Below, one piece after another: positions 9,672-18,614 of a DNA stretch of 64,000 bases. The notes below the pieces were generated by a model, which searched no databases, was not told the origin of the DNA, and was given only the letters and a program-made list of their open reading frames with translations. The stretch lies in NCBI RefSeq assembly GCF_000960995.1, contig NZ_CP009434.1, positions 2,294,001 to 2,358,000 on the forward strand, given 5' to 3'. The stretch is from Burkholderia glumae LMG 2196 = ATCC 33617. GTDB taxonomy: Bacteria; Pseudomonadota; Gammaproteobacteria; Burkholderiales; Burkholderiaceae. Position 1 is the stretch's first letter. Each line of letters opens with the position of its first letter. A program made the position numbers and the translations under genes.

Positions 9672-10225
9672 TGGGTTCCACCCGGACCACCAGCAAACTT
9701 CCGCCCCAGCTACCGCTGCATCTGGTCGAGGCCAGGGTCATCGTGGCGCTGGAACAGCACGCCTATCTGCTCGACGACGGGCGCGTCGCCCATCAGGCGC
9801 TCAGCTGCCTGATCCGCCCCGAGGTGGGCGACCACGTGCTGGTCGCGACCTGCCGGAACGACGCGAGCTACATCCTGCACGTGCTGTACCGCGCCGAGAC
9901 GCGCCAGGTGCAGCTGAGCGTGCCGGGCGCCGAGGAGCTGCGCGTCGAGCAGGCCCGCATCGGCCTGGTCGCGAACCAGACGATCGCGCTGCACGCGCTC
10001 GCCGACGTCGAGGTGACCGCCGCCACCGGCGTGCTGAGCCTTACCGCGCGCAACCTGTTCGCCACCGCGCAGGAAAGCCTGGTGCAGAACGTGGGCCAGT
10101 TCATCGGCCGCGCCGGCCACTACCTGCTGGAAGTGAGCCGGCTGCTGCGCCTGCACGGCCAGCAGGCGATCGTCACCGCCGAGCAGGACGTCAAGGTCGA
10201 CGGCGAACGCATCAGCATGGGCTGA
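9668..10225 (+). CDS. DUF3540 protein of the T6SS VgrG module
   Basis: This 185-residue protein begins at the first ATG of an ATGATG pair that overlaps the previous stop. It has an N-terminal beta-rich part (residues 15-75, with VGDHVLVA) and a C-terminal region with short alternating beta/turn elements (VEVTAATGVLSLTARNLFATA) that recall a small beta-helical plug, ending VTAEQDVKVDGERISMG. The DUF3540 family is regularly found between a pentapeptide or DUF2169 gene and a DUF4150 PAAR-like gene. It is inferred to help join the PAAR-like tip to VgrG. There is no signal peptide and no catalytic motif. Confidence 0.75.
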   Translation: MMGSTRTTSKLPPQLPLHLVEARVIVALEQHAYLLDDGRVAHQALSCLIRPEVGDHVLVATCRNDASYILHVLYRAETRQVQLSVPGAEELRVEQARIGLVANQTIALHALADVEVTAATGVLSLTARNLFATAQESLVQNVGQFIGRAGHYLLEVSRLLRLHGQQAIVTAEQDVKVDGERISMG

Positions 10226-10263
10226 AGCCCGATCCCCCATCGCGATCCGTACCGGAGCCCACC

Positions 10264-10662
10264 ATGTTCGCCACCAACAGCACCTCGTCGATGTCGATGA
10301 TGACCATCCCGGACGTCTGCAAGACGCCCTTGCTCGTGCCGGTGCCGCTGCCCTATCCGAACATCACGATGTCGACCACCCACATCCCGTCGGTGTTCAA
10401 CGTGACGATCTGCGACGGGCTCGCGGAGAACCTGCTGACCGAAGGCACCATCAGCATGGGCGACGAGCCCGGCGTGCTGGGCGGCATCGTCTCGAACATC
10501 TTCATGGGCCCGGACCGCTACCTGATGGGCAGCTTCAAGGTGATGTTCGGGGTGGCGTTCGCGGCCCGCCTGACCTCGCTGGTCGGCATGAACGGCATGC
10601 CGTTCAACACCGTCGGCATGGCGATGGTGCCGGCCCAATGCAGTGTCCTGATCCTTTCCTGA
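10264..10662 (+). CDS. DUF4150 PAAR-like spike-tip protein
   Basis: This 132-residue protein of the DUF4150 (PAAR-like) family sharpens the VgrG tip. Visible family features are the N-terminal TIPDVCKTPLLVPVPLPYPN, the IPSVFNVTICDGLAENL segment and the GTISMGDEPG stretch, followed by a Gly/Met-rich tail. No effector domain is fused to it, so any cargo must ride by another route, possibly the DUF2169 adaptor. The ATG follows a CGGAGCC ribosome site. The gene ends 3 bp before tssJ, linking the VgrG module to the membrane-complex genes. Confidence 0.82.
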   Translation: MFATNSTSSMSMMTIPDVCKTPLLVPVPLPYPNITMSTTHIPSVFNVTICDGLAENLLTEGTISMGDEPGVLGGIVSNIFMGPDRYLMGSFKVMFGVAFAARLTSLVGMNGMPFNTVGMAMVPAQCSVLILS

Positions 10663-10665
10663 ACC

Positions 10666-11136
10666 ATGAGCCGCTCGCCCCTCTCGCTGCGCTCTCACGC
10701 GCGCCTCGTCGCGGCCGGCGCCTGCTGCCTGCTCGCCGCCTGCAGCTGGCTCGGCTTCTCGAAATCCGCCGCGGTCTCGCAGGTCAAGGTGGTGGCCGAG
10801 GTCGGCGCCAACCAGAACGCGGCGACCCAGCTCGACCTGGTGTTCGTCTACGACAGCAACGTCACGGCGCTGCTGCCCGCCACCGGCCCCGACTGGTTCC
10901 AGAAGAAGGGCGCGCTGATGGCCGGCCTCGCCACCGCGATCGACGTGGTGAGCCTGCAGGTGCCGCCCGCCACGCTGGCCACCGCCGCGCTGCCCAGGCG
11001 CCACGGCAAGGCGATCGGCGTGTACGCCTACGCCAACTACCTGAGCGCCGCCGGCCAGCCCAAGGGCAACCTCACTCCCTACCAGAACGTAACGATCTGG
11101 CTCACGCCGACGACGGTGCTGTACAAGTCGCAGTGA
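10666..11136 (+). CDS. tssJ: TssJ outer-membrane lipoprotein of the T6SS
   Basis: This 156-residue lipoprotein has an N-terminal signal ending in the lipobox LLAAC, with the acylated cysteine at residue 26. The mature part shows the transthyretin-like TssJ fold (KVVAEVGANQNAATQLDLVFVYD, a central loop, then YQNVTIWLTPTTVLYK). In the T6SS membrane complex TssJ is anchored in the outer membrane and binds the periplasmic end of TssM. The gene starts just after the PAAR-like gene and is followed 40 bp later by tssK. Confidence 0.92.
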   Translation: MSRSPLSLRSHARLVAAGACCLLAACSWLGFSKSAAVSQVKVVAEVGANQNAATQLDLVFVYDSNVTALLPATGPDWFQKKGALMAGLATAIDVVSLQVPPATLATAALPRRHGKAIGVYAYANYLSAAGQPKGNLTPYQNVTIWLTPTTVLYKSQ

Positions 11137-11176
11137 CGCCGCCCGCACCCGACACGAGCCACGGAACCCACAGGCC

Positions 11177-12625
11177 ATGACGCCCAACGCCCCCCTCCCC
11201 GACGCAGTGCAATGGTCGGAAGGCATGATGCTCTCGCCCCAGCATCTGCAACAGAACGACCGCTACTGGCACGCGCATCTGCGCCATCGCCTGCAGGCCG
11301 TGGCGCCGCACTACTGGGGCGTGCTGACGCTGCGCTTCGAGATCGTCAAGGAGATCCTCAGCATCGGCGAGCTCGAATGCATCCTGCCCGACGGGCTGCT
11401 GGTCGCGTTCCCCGGCGGCCTGCCGCGCAATCCGCCCGGCAACGTCGAGATCGACGTCGGCGCGGCCTGCCGCAGCGGCGAGGCGCCGGTCAAGGTGTGG
11501 TGCGTGGTCAACCCGCGCGGCTCGCATGCCGCCGTGCAGGACAGCCAGGAGCGCCGCTACAACTCGGTGCTCGACGAGCCCAGCGTGGACGAGAACACCG
11601 GCGACGGCGCGCTGTCGCTGCCGCGCCTGCAGGTGCGCTTCCAGCTCCACCTCGGCACGATCTCGCCGGCGCCGCAGAGCGCCGTGCCGCTGCTCGAGTT
11701 CGTGCGCGGCGACAACCAGCAGCTGCAGGTCACCGCCTACCACGCGCCGATGCTGCGCATCGAGGCGGCCGACTGCCTCGGCCAGACGAGCCTCTGGCGC
11801 CAGCTGCACGCGTTCCACGACCGCCTGTGGGACAAGCTCTCGCAGCTCGCCGAGCCGGGCAGGTCCGGCGACACCGAGGACACCGCCGGCAACGAGCGCC
11901 GCCAGCATCTGGCCGCCGCGCGCCAGATCGGCGCGTGCCTGCCGCCGCTCTCCACGCTGCTGCACGGGCGCACCCATCCCGAGGCGCTCTACCAGGCGCT
12001 CGCGCGGATCGTCGGCGCGGTGTCGGGCATCGGCCCCAACCCGCTGCCGCTGCTGATGAAGCCGTATCAGCACGACGACTGCCAGCCGCAGTTCCAGCAG
12101 GCCATGGCGTTCGTCGCCAACCGGCTGGACACGGTCGATACGCGCTACGAGACGCTCGCGTTCCTGCGCACCGACCAGCACGACGCCAGCCTGCCCGAGG
12201 CCTGCTTCGAGCGCCGCCTGCCGGCCGGCATGGGCGACGACCTGATCGTCGAGCTCGAGCCGCGCGAGGCGCAGACGCCCTCGCAACTGCAGGCGTGGCT
12301 CGACGAGGCGATGATCGCCGACGCCGCGCTGATGCCGCTGCTGCGCCGCGCGCGGGTGGCCGGCGCGACGGCGCGGCCGTTGCAGCCGCACGAGATCGAG
12401 CGCGAGAAGCTGCGCCCGCAGGCCTGCCTGTTCTGGGTGAGGAACCAGCCGCTCGCGCTCGACGACCAGGGCGCGCAGACCGCGTTCGGCGACAGCGCGA
12501 TGCTGCAGATCGTCGGCCGCAAGAACGACGGCCTGCCGGCCGCGATCGTGCTGTATCGCCGCAAGCAGAAGAACGGCGCGAGCGCCGGCGCCGCGCCGGC
12601 GCCGTCCGGGGACCAGCATGCGTGA
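11177..12625 (+). CDS. tssK: TssK, T6SS baseplate-membrane complex connector
   Basis: The 482-residue length is somewhat above the family norm of about 450. The N-terminus shows the TssK signature (VQWSEGMMLSPQHLQQND), followed by the receptor-binding-protein-like fold and a C-terminal domain ending YRRKQKNG. TssK trimers bind the TssFG wedge and the cytoplasmic parts of TssL and TssM. Its stop lies within the 5' end of tssL (8-bp overlap). The lone weak feature is the ribosome site, only an ACAGG before ATG 11177. Confidence 0.94.
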   Translation: MTPNAPLPDAVQWSEGMMLSPQHLQQNDRYWHAHLRHRLQAVAPHYWGVLTLRFEIVKEILSIGELECILPDGLLVAFPGGLPRNPPGNVEIDVGAACRSGEAPVKVWCVVNPRGSHAAVQDSQERRYNSVLDEPSVDENTGDGALSLPRLQVRFQLHLGTISPAPQSAVPLLEFVRGDNQQLQVTAYHAPMLRIEAADCLGQTSLWRQLHAFHDRLWDKLSQLAEPGRSGDTEDTAGNERRQHLAAARQIGACLPPLSTLLHGRTHPEALYQALARIVGAVSGIGPNPLPLLMKPYQHDDCQPQFQQAMAFVANRLDTVDTRYETLAFLRTDQHDASLPEACFERRLPAGMGDDLIVELEPREAQTPSQLQAWLDEAMIADAALMPLLRRARVAGATARPLQPHEIEREKLRPQACLFWVRNQPLALDDQGAQTAFGDSAMLQIVGRKNDGLPAAIVLYRRKQKNGASAGAAPAPSGDQHA

Positions 12626-13397
12626 CGCCCCGCACTGGCCGCAGCCGCATCCGGGCACGCCCGATCTGGTGGCGCGCTTCGCCGACTTCTACCAGGAGCT
12701 GGCCGCCATCAAGGCCGCCCAGACGGGCGGCTGGCTGGCCGTCTATCTGGCCGGCGACGGCGCGCCCCAGCCCGTCACCGGCAGCGAGTTCGCCAAGCGC
12801 GTGAGCGCGCGGCTGCTCGCCCTGCTGCAACGCCAGGAGCGCCGCCACGCCGACGAGGCCGACACCGCGGCCGGGCGCGCGGAGCGGCAGGCGCGCTACC
12901 TGATGGCGGCGCTCGCCGACGAGGTGCTGATCTTCGAGCTCGACTGGCCCGGGCGCGACGCCTGGCTGCCGGTGCTGCTGGAGCAGGCGATGTTCGGATC
13001 GAGCAACGCGGGCTCGCGGTTCTTCTCGATGGCCGAGCAGCTGATCCAGGACACCGCGCGCACCGCGCTGCAAGCCGAGCTCGCCTCGGTGTTCCTGCTC
13101 GCGATGGAGCTGGGCTTCAAGGGCCGCTACCGCGCGCGCCAGGCGCAGCCGCAGCTGGAACGGATCCGCGGCCAGCTCTACCAGGTCGTGTTCGCCGCCA
13201 GCGGCAAGCTCGACGACGAGCAGCCGGCATTCGCCGAGGCCTACGCGTATCCGCTCACGGGCCGCCGCGACGAGCGCCTCGCGCCGCTGTCGCCGTGGCG
13301 CAATCTCGGGCTCTACGGGTTGATCGGCTACCTCGTGCTGTCGGTGATCGCGTGGTTCGTGCTGATGCACCCGTTCGAACATTATCTGAATGGCTAG
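12618..13397 (+). CDS. tssL: TssL (DotU-like) inner-membrane protein of the T6SS
   Basis: This 259-residue DotU-family protein has a cytoplasmic helical hook domain (residues 10-220, including YLMAALADEVLIFELDWPG and MELGFKGRYR) and one C-terminal transmembrane helix (about 228-250, LYGLIGYLVLSVIAWFVLM). There is no peptidoglycan-binding extension. It forms the inner-membrane complex with TssM and TssJ. It overlaps tssK by 8 bp at its start and tssM by 8 bp at its end, so translation is coupled. Confidence 0.93.
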   Translation: MRDAPHWPQPHPGTPDLVARFADFYQELAAIKAAQTGGWLAVYLAGDGAPQPVTGSEFAKRVSARLLALLQRQERRHADEADTAAGRAERQARYLMAALADEVLIFELDWPGRDAWLPVLLEQAMFGSSNAGSRFFSMAEQLIQDTARTALQAELASVFLLAMELGFKGRYRARQAQPQLERIRGQLYQVVFAASGKLDDEQPAFAEAYAYPLTGRRDERLAPLSPWRNLGLYGLIGYLVLSVIAWFVLMHPFEHYLNG

Positions 13398-16300
13398 TCA
13401 CGGCCTGAGCAGGAGCGCATTCGTGGACGCAATACTGAAATCGACCGCCTGGCTGAAGGCGCAGACCGGCTGGGCACCCGCTGCCGGCACGCTGAAGCTG
13501 GTGCTGGGCGTGCTGGCCGCCCTGCTCGCGCTGGCCGTGCTGGCGAAGCTGGCCGGCAAGCTGTGGGCCAGGCTCGGGCCGCTCCTGAAGGCGCCGGCCG
13601 TGCCGCCGCTGTGCGGCTGCGAGCCCGCCGCCGAGACCCGCGCGAAGGGCTGGATCGAACGCGCCTCGCTTGCCCTCGACTATTTGCGCACCGGGCGCGA
13701 GTGGCGCTACGCGACGCCCTGGCTGCTGGTGCTCGGCCAGGCCGGGGCCGGCAAGACCAGCCTGCTCGAATCGGTCGGCCCGCAGCACACGCAGCCGCTC
13801 GGCGAGCGGCAGCAGAGCCTCGCGCTGGAAGGCGCGAGCTGGCACGCGATCGACCAGAGCCTGGTGCTCGATCCGCTCGGCAAGTGGCCCGAGGCGGCCG
13901 CCAGCGCGATGCTCGACAGCGGCACGGCGGACGGCGCCGATGCGCGCCGCTGGCTGAAGTTCCTCGACCAGCTCGACGCGCTGCGCCCCGAGCGCGCGCT
14001 CGACGGCATCGTGCTGGTGGTGTGCGCCACCACCTTCCTGCAGCGCGACCCGGCCCGCCTGATGGCCGCCGCGCAGAACGCGCGCCAGCAGCTGCGCACC
14101 ATCGAGGACCGGCTCGAATTCGCACTGCCCGTCTATGTCGTGGTCACCGCCTGCGATCACGTCGAGGGCTTCGGCGCGTTCTGGCGCTCGCAGGCGCCGC
14201 AGCGGCACACCGAGATGGTGGGCTGGTCGGCGCCGAGCCAGACCTTCGACACGCCGCCCACCCAGTGGGGCGCGCAGATCTTCGCGGCGATCGGCGCCCA
14301 GCTGCGCGCGCTGCAGGTGGAGACCGCCGCGCACTGCGAGCGGATCGCCGCCGACGACGCCGACCCGATGTTCCTCTACCCGCTGCGCTTCGCGCAGTTG
14401 CAGGGGCCGTTCGAGCAGTGGCTGTCGGTGGTGTTCCAGGTATCGGCCTGGGAGACCACCTTCTTCCTGCGCGGCGTCTATTTCACCGGCCTCGTCGCCG
14501 AGCCCGGCGAGCCGCTCGAAGCGCGCGACGGCCCGCGCCGCGACGTGGCGTTCGTGCGCGACCTGATGCTCGAGAAGGTGCTCGCGGAGAAGCATCTGGC
14601 GCGCCCGACGCGCGCCGGCGTGTGGTCGCGCAACCTGCTGATCCGCCGCGTGCAGTGGGCCTGCGTGATCGGCTTCTCGCTGCTGCTGCTGGCGTTCGCC
14701 GTGCGGGTGTGGATGATCGACGCGCAGATCGGCCGGGTGATCCAGGCGCTCGAGCGCATGCAGCAGCTGCAGGCACCCGCGCCCGGCGCCGGCTGCATCG
14801 CGCAGGCGCCCGTCTATCAGCTGATCGAGCAGGTCGCGCAGATCGACGCCGACGCCAGCAGCTGGCTGCTGCCGGCGTCGCTGTTCGATTCGCGGCTGAG
14901 CCACCAGAGCGCGCGGCGCGTGATCGACACCGCGTTGCGCAAGGTGATCCTGCCGGGGCTCGCGTGCCAGCTGTCGCAACGCGCCTACGCGCTCGGCAAC
15001 GAGGCCAATCGCGGCATCTCCGCCGGGCTCGGCTACACCCAGGCGCTCGACCAGCTCCAAGGCTTCGTGCAGCAGGCCGACCAGTACGAGCGCAACGCGG
15101 CGCGCTTCCAGCGCCTGCTGGGCAAGACCCCCTACGCGCGCGAGCGCGTGCCGTTGCCCGGCTTCTTCGATCTGGTCGAATACGCCTACCGCACGCCGGT
15201 GCCGCCGTATCTGCGCGCGCATGCCGGCCTGCTGCCCGTCACCCTCGGCGATCTCACCGAGCGCGATTTCAGCGGCGAGATCGCCACCCCGCCGCAGCTC
15301 AGGCAGAGCGTCGGCAATCACATCGTCGCGCTGGCCGCGCAGGCGGGCAGCCTGCTGCAGGCCGAACTGCAATCGGGCCTGCCGCTGCTCGAACAGCTGC
15401 AGGCCAGGCAGCAGCCGATCCTCGCGCACGTCAGGCAGTTCACGCACTGGCTGAACTGGATCCGCACCGCGTGGCTCGGCTCCAGCGCCGCCGCCAACCC
15501 GATCCTGACGGTGCAGAACCAGCTGCTCGCGAGCCTGCAGCCGCTGGTCGCCGACTTCGGCTATCCGTCCTACATCCAGGCCCAGGTCAGCGCGCAATTC
15601 GACGCCGCGCATCAGTATCCGCTCGCGATGCAGACGCTGAACGCGCTGACGCTGCCCGGCTACGGCGCGCTGTTCGTCAACGTCAACGGCCAGATCACGC
15701 TGAACCCGGCGATGCAGGGCGAGCTGACCGGCCTCGACGCGCTCGGCAGCCTCGGCTACATGTCGATCGATCCGCTCGCCAGCTTCAGCTGCACGGGCAA
15801 GCTCGCCAACTGGAGCCAGGGCCTGCTCAAGGACGCCGCCCAGTACCCGGCCGACTACCGGAAGTTCCTGGCCCAGCCGATGCTCAAGGGCGGCCAGCCC
15901 GACGCGCTCTATCGCCAGCTCGCGCGCTACCAGCTCGAACTGGCGATGAACAACCAGCTCGCGCAGGCGCAGGCCGCGGCCGGCTACGCCGCGAGCGGCA
16001 CCGACACCAGCACCGAGGCGCAGCAGAGCGCCGACAGCGGCAATTTCGCGGCCGTCGCGCCGCTGGTGCTGAACGTGGAGCAGCAGTTCCGCGCGCTGGG
16101 CATGGACGGCAGCGCCACGCAGCTCACGCAGTGCGCGCACCAGTACGCCAACAGCCAGCTCGGCCGCATCTCGCTGCTGGCCGACCAGAGCCAGCTGTAT
16201 CAGCCGGCCTACCTGCCCGCCTCGCCGGCCCCGGACGCCTACTTCTTCGATCTCGGCAGCACGCCGGTGGTGACCGACATGCTGGCGCGCCAGGTCAGCC

Positions 16301-17442
16301 GCGTGCAGGTGCTGGTCGGCTACGCCCAGCCGTTCCTGACCTATCTCGGGCAGGCCGGGCCGTCGGCCTCGAACGCGAGCGCCAACACCGCCAACGCGGC
16401 CTACTGGAACAACACCGCCAGCGAACTCAGGCGCTACACGCAGGGCAAGGACCCGAACTCGCAGCCGGCCGTGCTCGACAACCTGTTCCTGAAGCTGCTG
16501 CCGGCGCTGCAGAACGACAACTGCGGCGAGCAGCTGGCCGCGTACTCGTCGCCCGCGCTCGGCAACGATCTGTTCTCGAACTACCGCGGCCAGCTCATGC
16601 AGGGCGTGCAGATGCACTGCAAGGGCGAGCGTTACGCGCAGGCGCAGAACGCGTTCCAGCCGGTGGCGAGCCGCTTCACGCGCGACCTGGCGGGCCGCTA
16701 TCCGTTCGGCACGCTCGACGCCGACGACGCCAGCCTCGACGCCGTGAAGGGCTTCTTCACCGACTACGAGGGCCGGCGCGCCGCACTGCAGAAGCAGGTG
16801 GCGGGCATCAACGATCCGTACTGGAAGAGCGTGCGGCAGTTCCTCGCGCAGCTCGATCAGGTGGACGCGTTCCTGCAGGGCAACGTGGTGCCGGGCACGG
16901 CGCCGGGCGACCCCGCCGCCGATCCGCTGCTGAGCCTGAACGTCAACTTCCGCGCCCTCAAGCCCGGCGCGAACGGCAGCAACCAGATCATCGAGATGAA
17001 CCTGGTGTCGGGCGCCAAGGGCGCCTCGTTCCCGAACGGCGGCAGCACCCTGGACTGGCAGTTCGGGCAGCCGCTGGTGCTCGACCTGTCGTGGGCCGGC
17101 CTCTCGCCGTGGCGGCCGTCGCTGGCCGTCGGCGCGCCCGATCTGCAGGTGGACGGCAACACCGCGTCGTTCGCGGCCGCCGGCAACTGGGCGCTGCTGC
17201 GTATGATGGAGCGCCATCGGCCCAGCGCGGATCCGGCCACCGATCCGCGCGACGCCACGCGCTCGCTGCTGCAGTTCGACGTGCCGGTGCTCGATTCGAG
17301 CCGCGCCGGCAGCCCGGCCACCGATACCGCACACGTATTCCTCGGTATCCGGCTGTCGAACGTCAACGCGAAAACCCCGACGCCGCTGAAATTGCCGGCG
17401 GTATTCCCGATCTCGGTTCCTCCCTTGACGCCACGACCATGA
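13390..17442 (+). CDS. tssM: TssM (IcmF-like) T6SS membrane-complex protein
   Basis: This 1350-residue IcmF-family protein has a hydrophobic N-terminal segment (about residues 33-55), a cytoplasmic NTPase-like domain with Walker A GQAGAGKTSLL near residue 116, and a membrane helix at about 424-443 (CVIGFSLLLLAFAVRVWMI). A long periplasmic region then ends in the beta-rich TssJ-binding domain. TssM spans the inner membrane and contacts TssJ to make the trans-envelope channel. The intact P-loop suggests possible nucleotide binding; in other systems this is not always required. The stop overlaps tssA by ATGA. Confidence 0.94.
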   Translation: MASHGLSRSAFVDAILKSTAWLKAQTGWAPAAGTLKLVLGVLAALLALAVLAKLAGKLWARLGPLLKAPAVPPLCGCEPAAETRAKGWIERASLALDYLRTGREWRYATPWLLVLGQAGAGKTSLLESVGPQHTQPLGERQQSLALEGASWHAIDQSLVLDPLGKWPEAAASAMLDSGTADGADARRWLKFLDQLDALRPERALDGIVLVVCATTFLQRDPARLMAAAQNARQQLRTIEDRLEFALPVYVVVTACDHVEGFGAFWRSQAPQRHTEMVGWSAPSQTFDTPPTQWGAQIFAAIGAQLRALQVETAAHCERIAADDADPMFLYPLRFAQLQGPFEQWLSVVFQVSAWETTFFLRGVYFTGLVAEPGEPLEARDGPRRDVAFVRDLMLEKVLAEKHLARPTRAGVWSRNLLIRRVQWACVIGFSLLLLAFAVRVWMIDAQIGRVIQALERMQQLQAPAPGAGCIAQAPVYQLIEQVAQIDADASSWLLPASLFDSRLSHQSARRVIDTALRKVILPGLACQLSQRAYALGNEANRGISAGLGYTQALDQLQGFVQQADQYERNAARFQRLLGKTPYARERVPLPGFFDLVEYAYRTPVPPYLRAHAGLLPVTLGDLTERDFSGEIATPPQLRQSVGNHIVALAAQAGSLLQAELQSGLPLLEQLQARQQPILAHVRQFTHWLNWIRTAWLGSSAAANPILTVQNQLLASLQPLVADFGYPSYIQAQVSAQFDAAHQYPLAMQTLNALTLPGYGALFVNVNGQITLNPAMQGELTGLDALGSLGYMSIDPLASFSCTGKLANWSQGLLKDAAQYPADYRKFLAQPMLKGGQPDALYRQLARYQLELAMNNQLAQAQAAAGYAASGTDTSTEAQQSADSGNFAAVAPLVLNVEQQFRALGMDGSATQLTQCAHQYANSQLGRISLLADQSQLYQPAYLPASPAPDAYFFDLGSTPVVTDMLARQVSRVQVLVGYAQPFLTYLGQAGPSASNASANTANAAYWNNTASELRRYTQGKDPNSQPAVLDNLFLKLLPALQNDNCGEQLAAYSSPALGNDLFSNYRGQLMQGVQMHCKGERYAQAQNAFQPVASRFTRDLAGRYPFGTLDADDASLDAVKGFFTDYEGRRAALQKQVAGINDPYWKSVRQFLAQLDQVDAFLQGNVVPGTAPGDPAADPLLSLNVNFRALKPGANGSNQIIEMNLVSGAKGASFPNGGSTLDWQFGQPLVLDLSWAGLSPWRPSLAVGAPDLQVDGNTASFAAAGNWALLRMMERHRPSADPATDPRDATRSLLQFDVPVLDSSRAGSPATDTAHVFLGIRLSNVNAKTPTPLKLPAVFPISVPPLTPRP

Positions 17443-18584
17443 ATCCATCGCTTCTTGCCGACGCCCGGCAGCATTTCGAACAGACCCTGCGGATTTCCTT
17501 CGACGCGCTGCTCGCGCCGGTCGAGATGTACCCGCCGTGCGGACGGCCGGCGCGCGAGTGCCGCAGCTACAGCCAGATCAACCAGGAGCGGCGCCATGAC
17601 GACCCGAGCCTGCCGCTCGGGGCCTGGCAGCGCGACCTGAAGCGCACCGACTGGCTCAAGGTCAGCCATCTGGTCGCGGACATGCTGCTCCACGACAGCA
17701 AGGACATGCAGCTGCTGGCCTGGCTCTACGAGGCGCAGATCAAGCAATACGGCTTCGCCGGCATCGCGCCGACGCTGGTGCTGCTGCGCGAGATGGTCTC
17801 GCGCTACTGGAACGAGATCCACCCGTTCGGGAGCGAGGGCGATTTCGAGCATCGCGCCAACCTGATCCGCTCGATCTCCGACAAGCATCTCGCGGCGCTG
17901 CGGCTCACGCCGCTGCTGCGCCTGGAGGGCGGCAAGACCTATTGCTGGGCCGACTGGGAGCGCGCGCATCGCCATGAGCGCATGCGCGCCGGCGGCCATG
18001 CCGAGCTGCCCGCCGAGGGCGCCACGCTGGAGGAGCTGCAGGGGGCGCTGAACGCCACCGCGAGCGCCGATTTCCTGACGCTGCGCGCGCGGCTCTGCGA
18101 CGCGCTGCAGGCGATCGCCGAGATGAGCGCGGCGCTCGATCCGCGCTTCGGCAACGAGGCGCCGAGCATGGGCAAGACCATCGAGCTGCTGGAGACGATC
18201 CGCTCGCTGGTCGACGGCGAACTGCACACGCGCGGCGTGCGCACCGAGCCTGAAGCGCCGCTGCAGGCCGATGCCACGGCCGATGACGCCGCGCCCGCTG
18301 CAACCGAGCCGCACGACACGCCGGGCGCGGCCGCCGCCGCGCCTGGGGGCGGCCCGATCGCGAGCCGCGCCGACGCCTACGCGCGCCTCGAGGAAATCGC
18401 CGAGTACCTGATGCGCCAGGAGCCGCACAGCCCGGTGCCGTACCTGGTGCGGCGCGCCACGCTGTGGGGCCGCATGAACACGGCCGAGCTGTATCAGGAG
18501 CTGTTCCTGAGGCTCGGCGGGCAGCTGAACATCTTCGAGATGGTGGGGATCGAGAATCCCGGCAGCCCCGAACGGCAGGCATAA
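17439..18584 (+). CDS. tssA: TssA, T6SS sheath/baseplate assembly protein (ImpA N-terminal domain)
   Basis: This 381-residue protein has an ImpA_N domain (residues about 25-150: HDDPSLPLGAWQRDLKRTDW, YWNEIHPFGSEGDFEHRANL). A variable Ala/Pro-rich linker follows (about 265-305), then a C-terminal domain with the conserved EPHSPVPYLVRRA and LFLRLGG motifs. TssA recruits or caps baseplate and sheath components during assembly. The start is taken at the ATGA overlap with tssM. It is the last core T6SS gene in the window. Confidence 0.92.
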   Translation: MNPSLLADARQHFEQTLRISFDALLAPVEMYPPCGRPARECRSYSQINQERRHDDPSLPLGAWQRDLKRTDWLKVSHLVADMLLHDSKDMQLLAWLYEAQIKQYGFAGIAPTLVLLREMVSRYWNEIHPFGSEGDFEHRANLIRSISDKHLAALRLTPLLRLEGGKTYCWADWERAHRHERMRAGGHAELPAEGATLEELQGALNATASADFLTLRARLCDALQAIAEMSAALDPRFGNEAPSMGKTIELLETIRSLVDGELHTRGVRTEPEAPLQADATADDAAPAATEPHDTPGAAAAAPGGGPIASRADAYARLEEIAEYLMRQEPHSPVPYLVRRATLWGRMNTAELYQELFLRLGGQLNIFEMVGIENPGSPERQA

Positions 18585-18614
18585 GCGAAGCGGGCACGAC
18601 GCGAGGGCACCGAC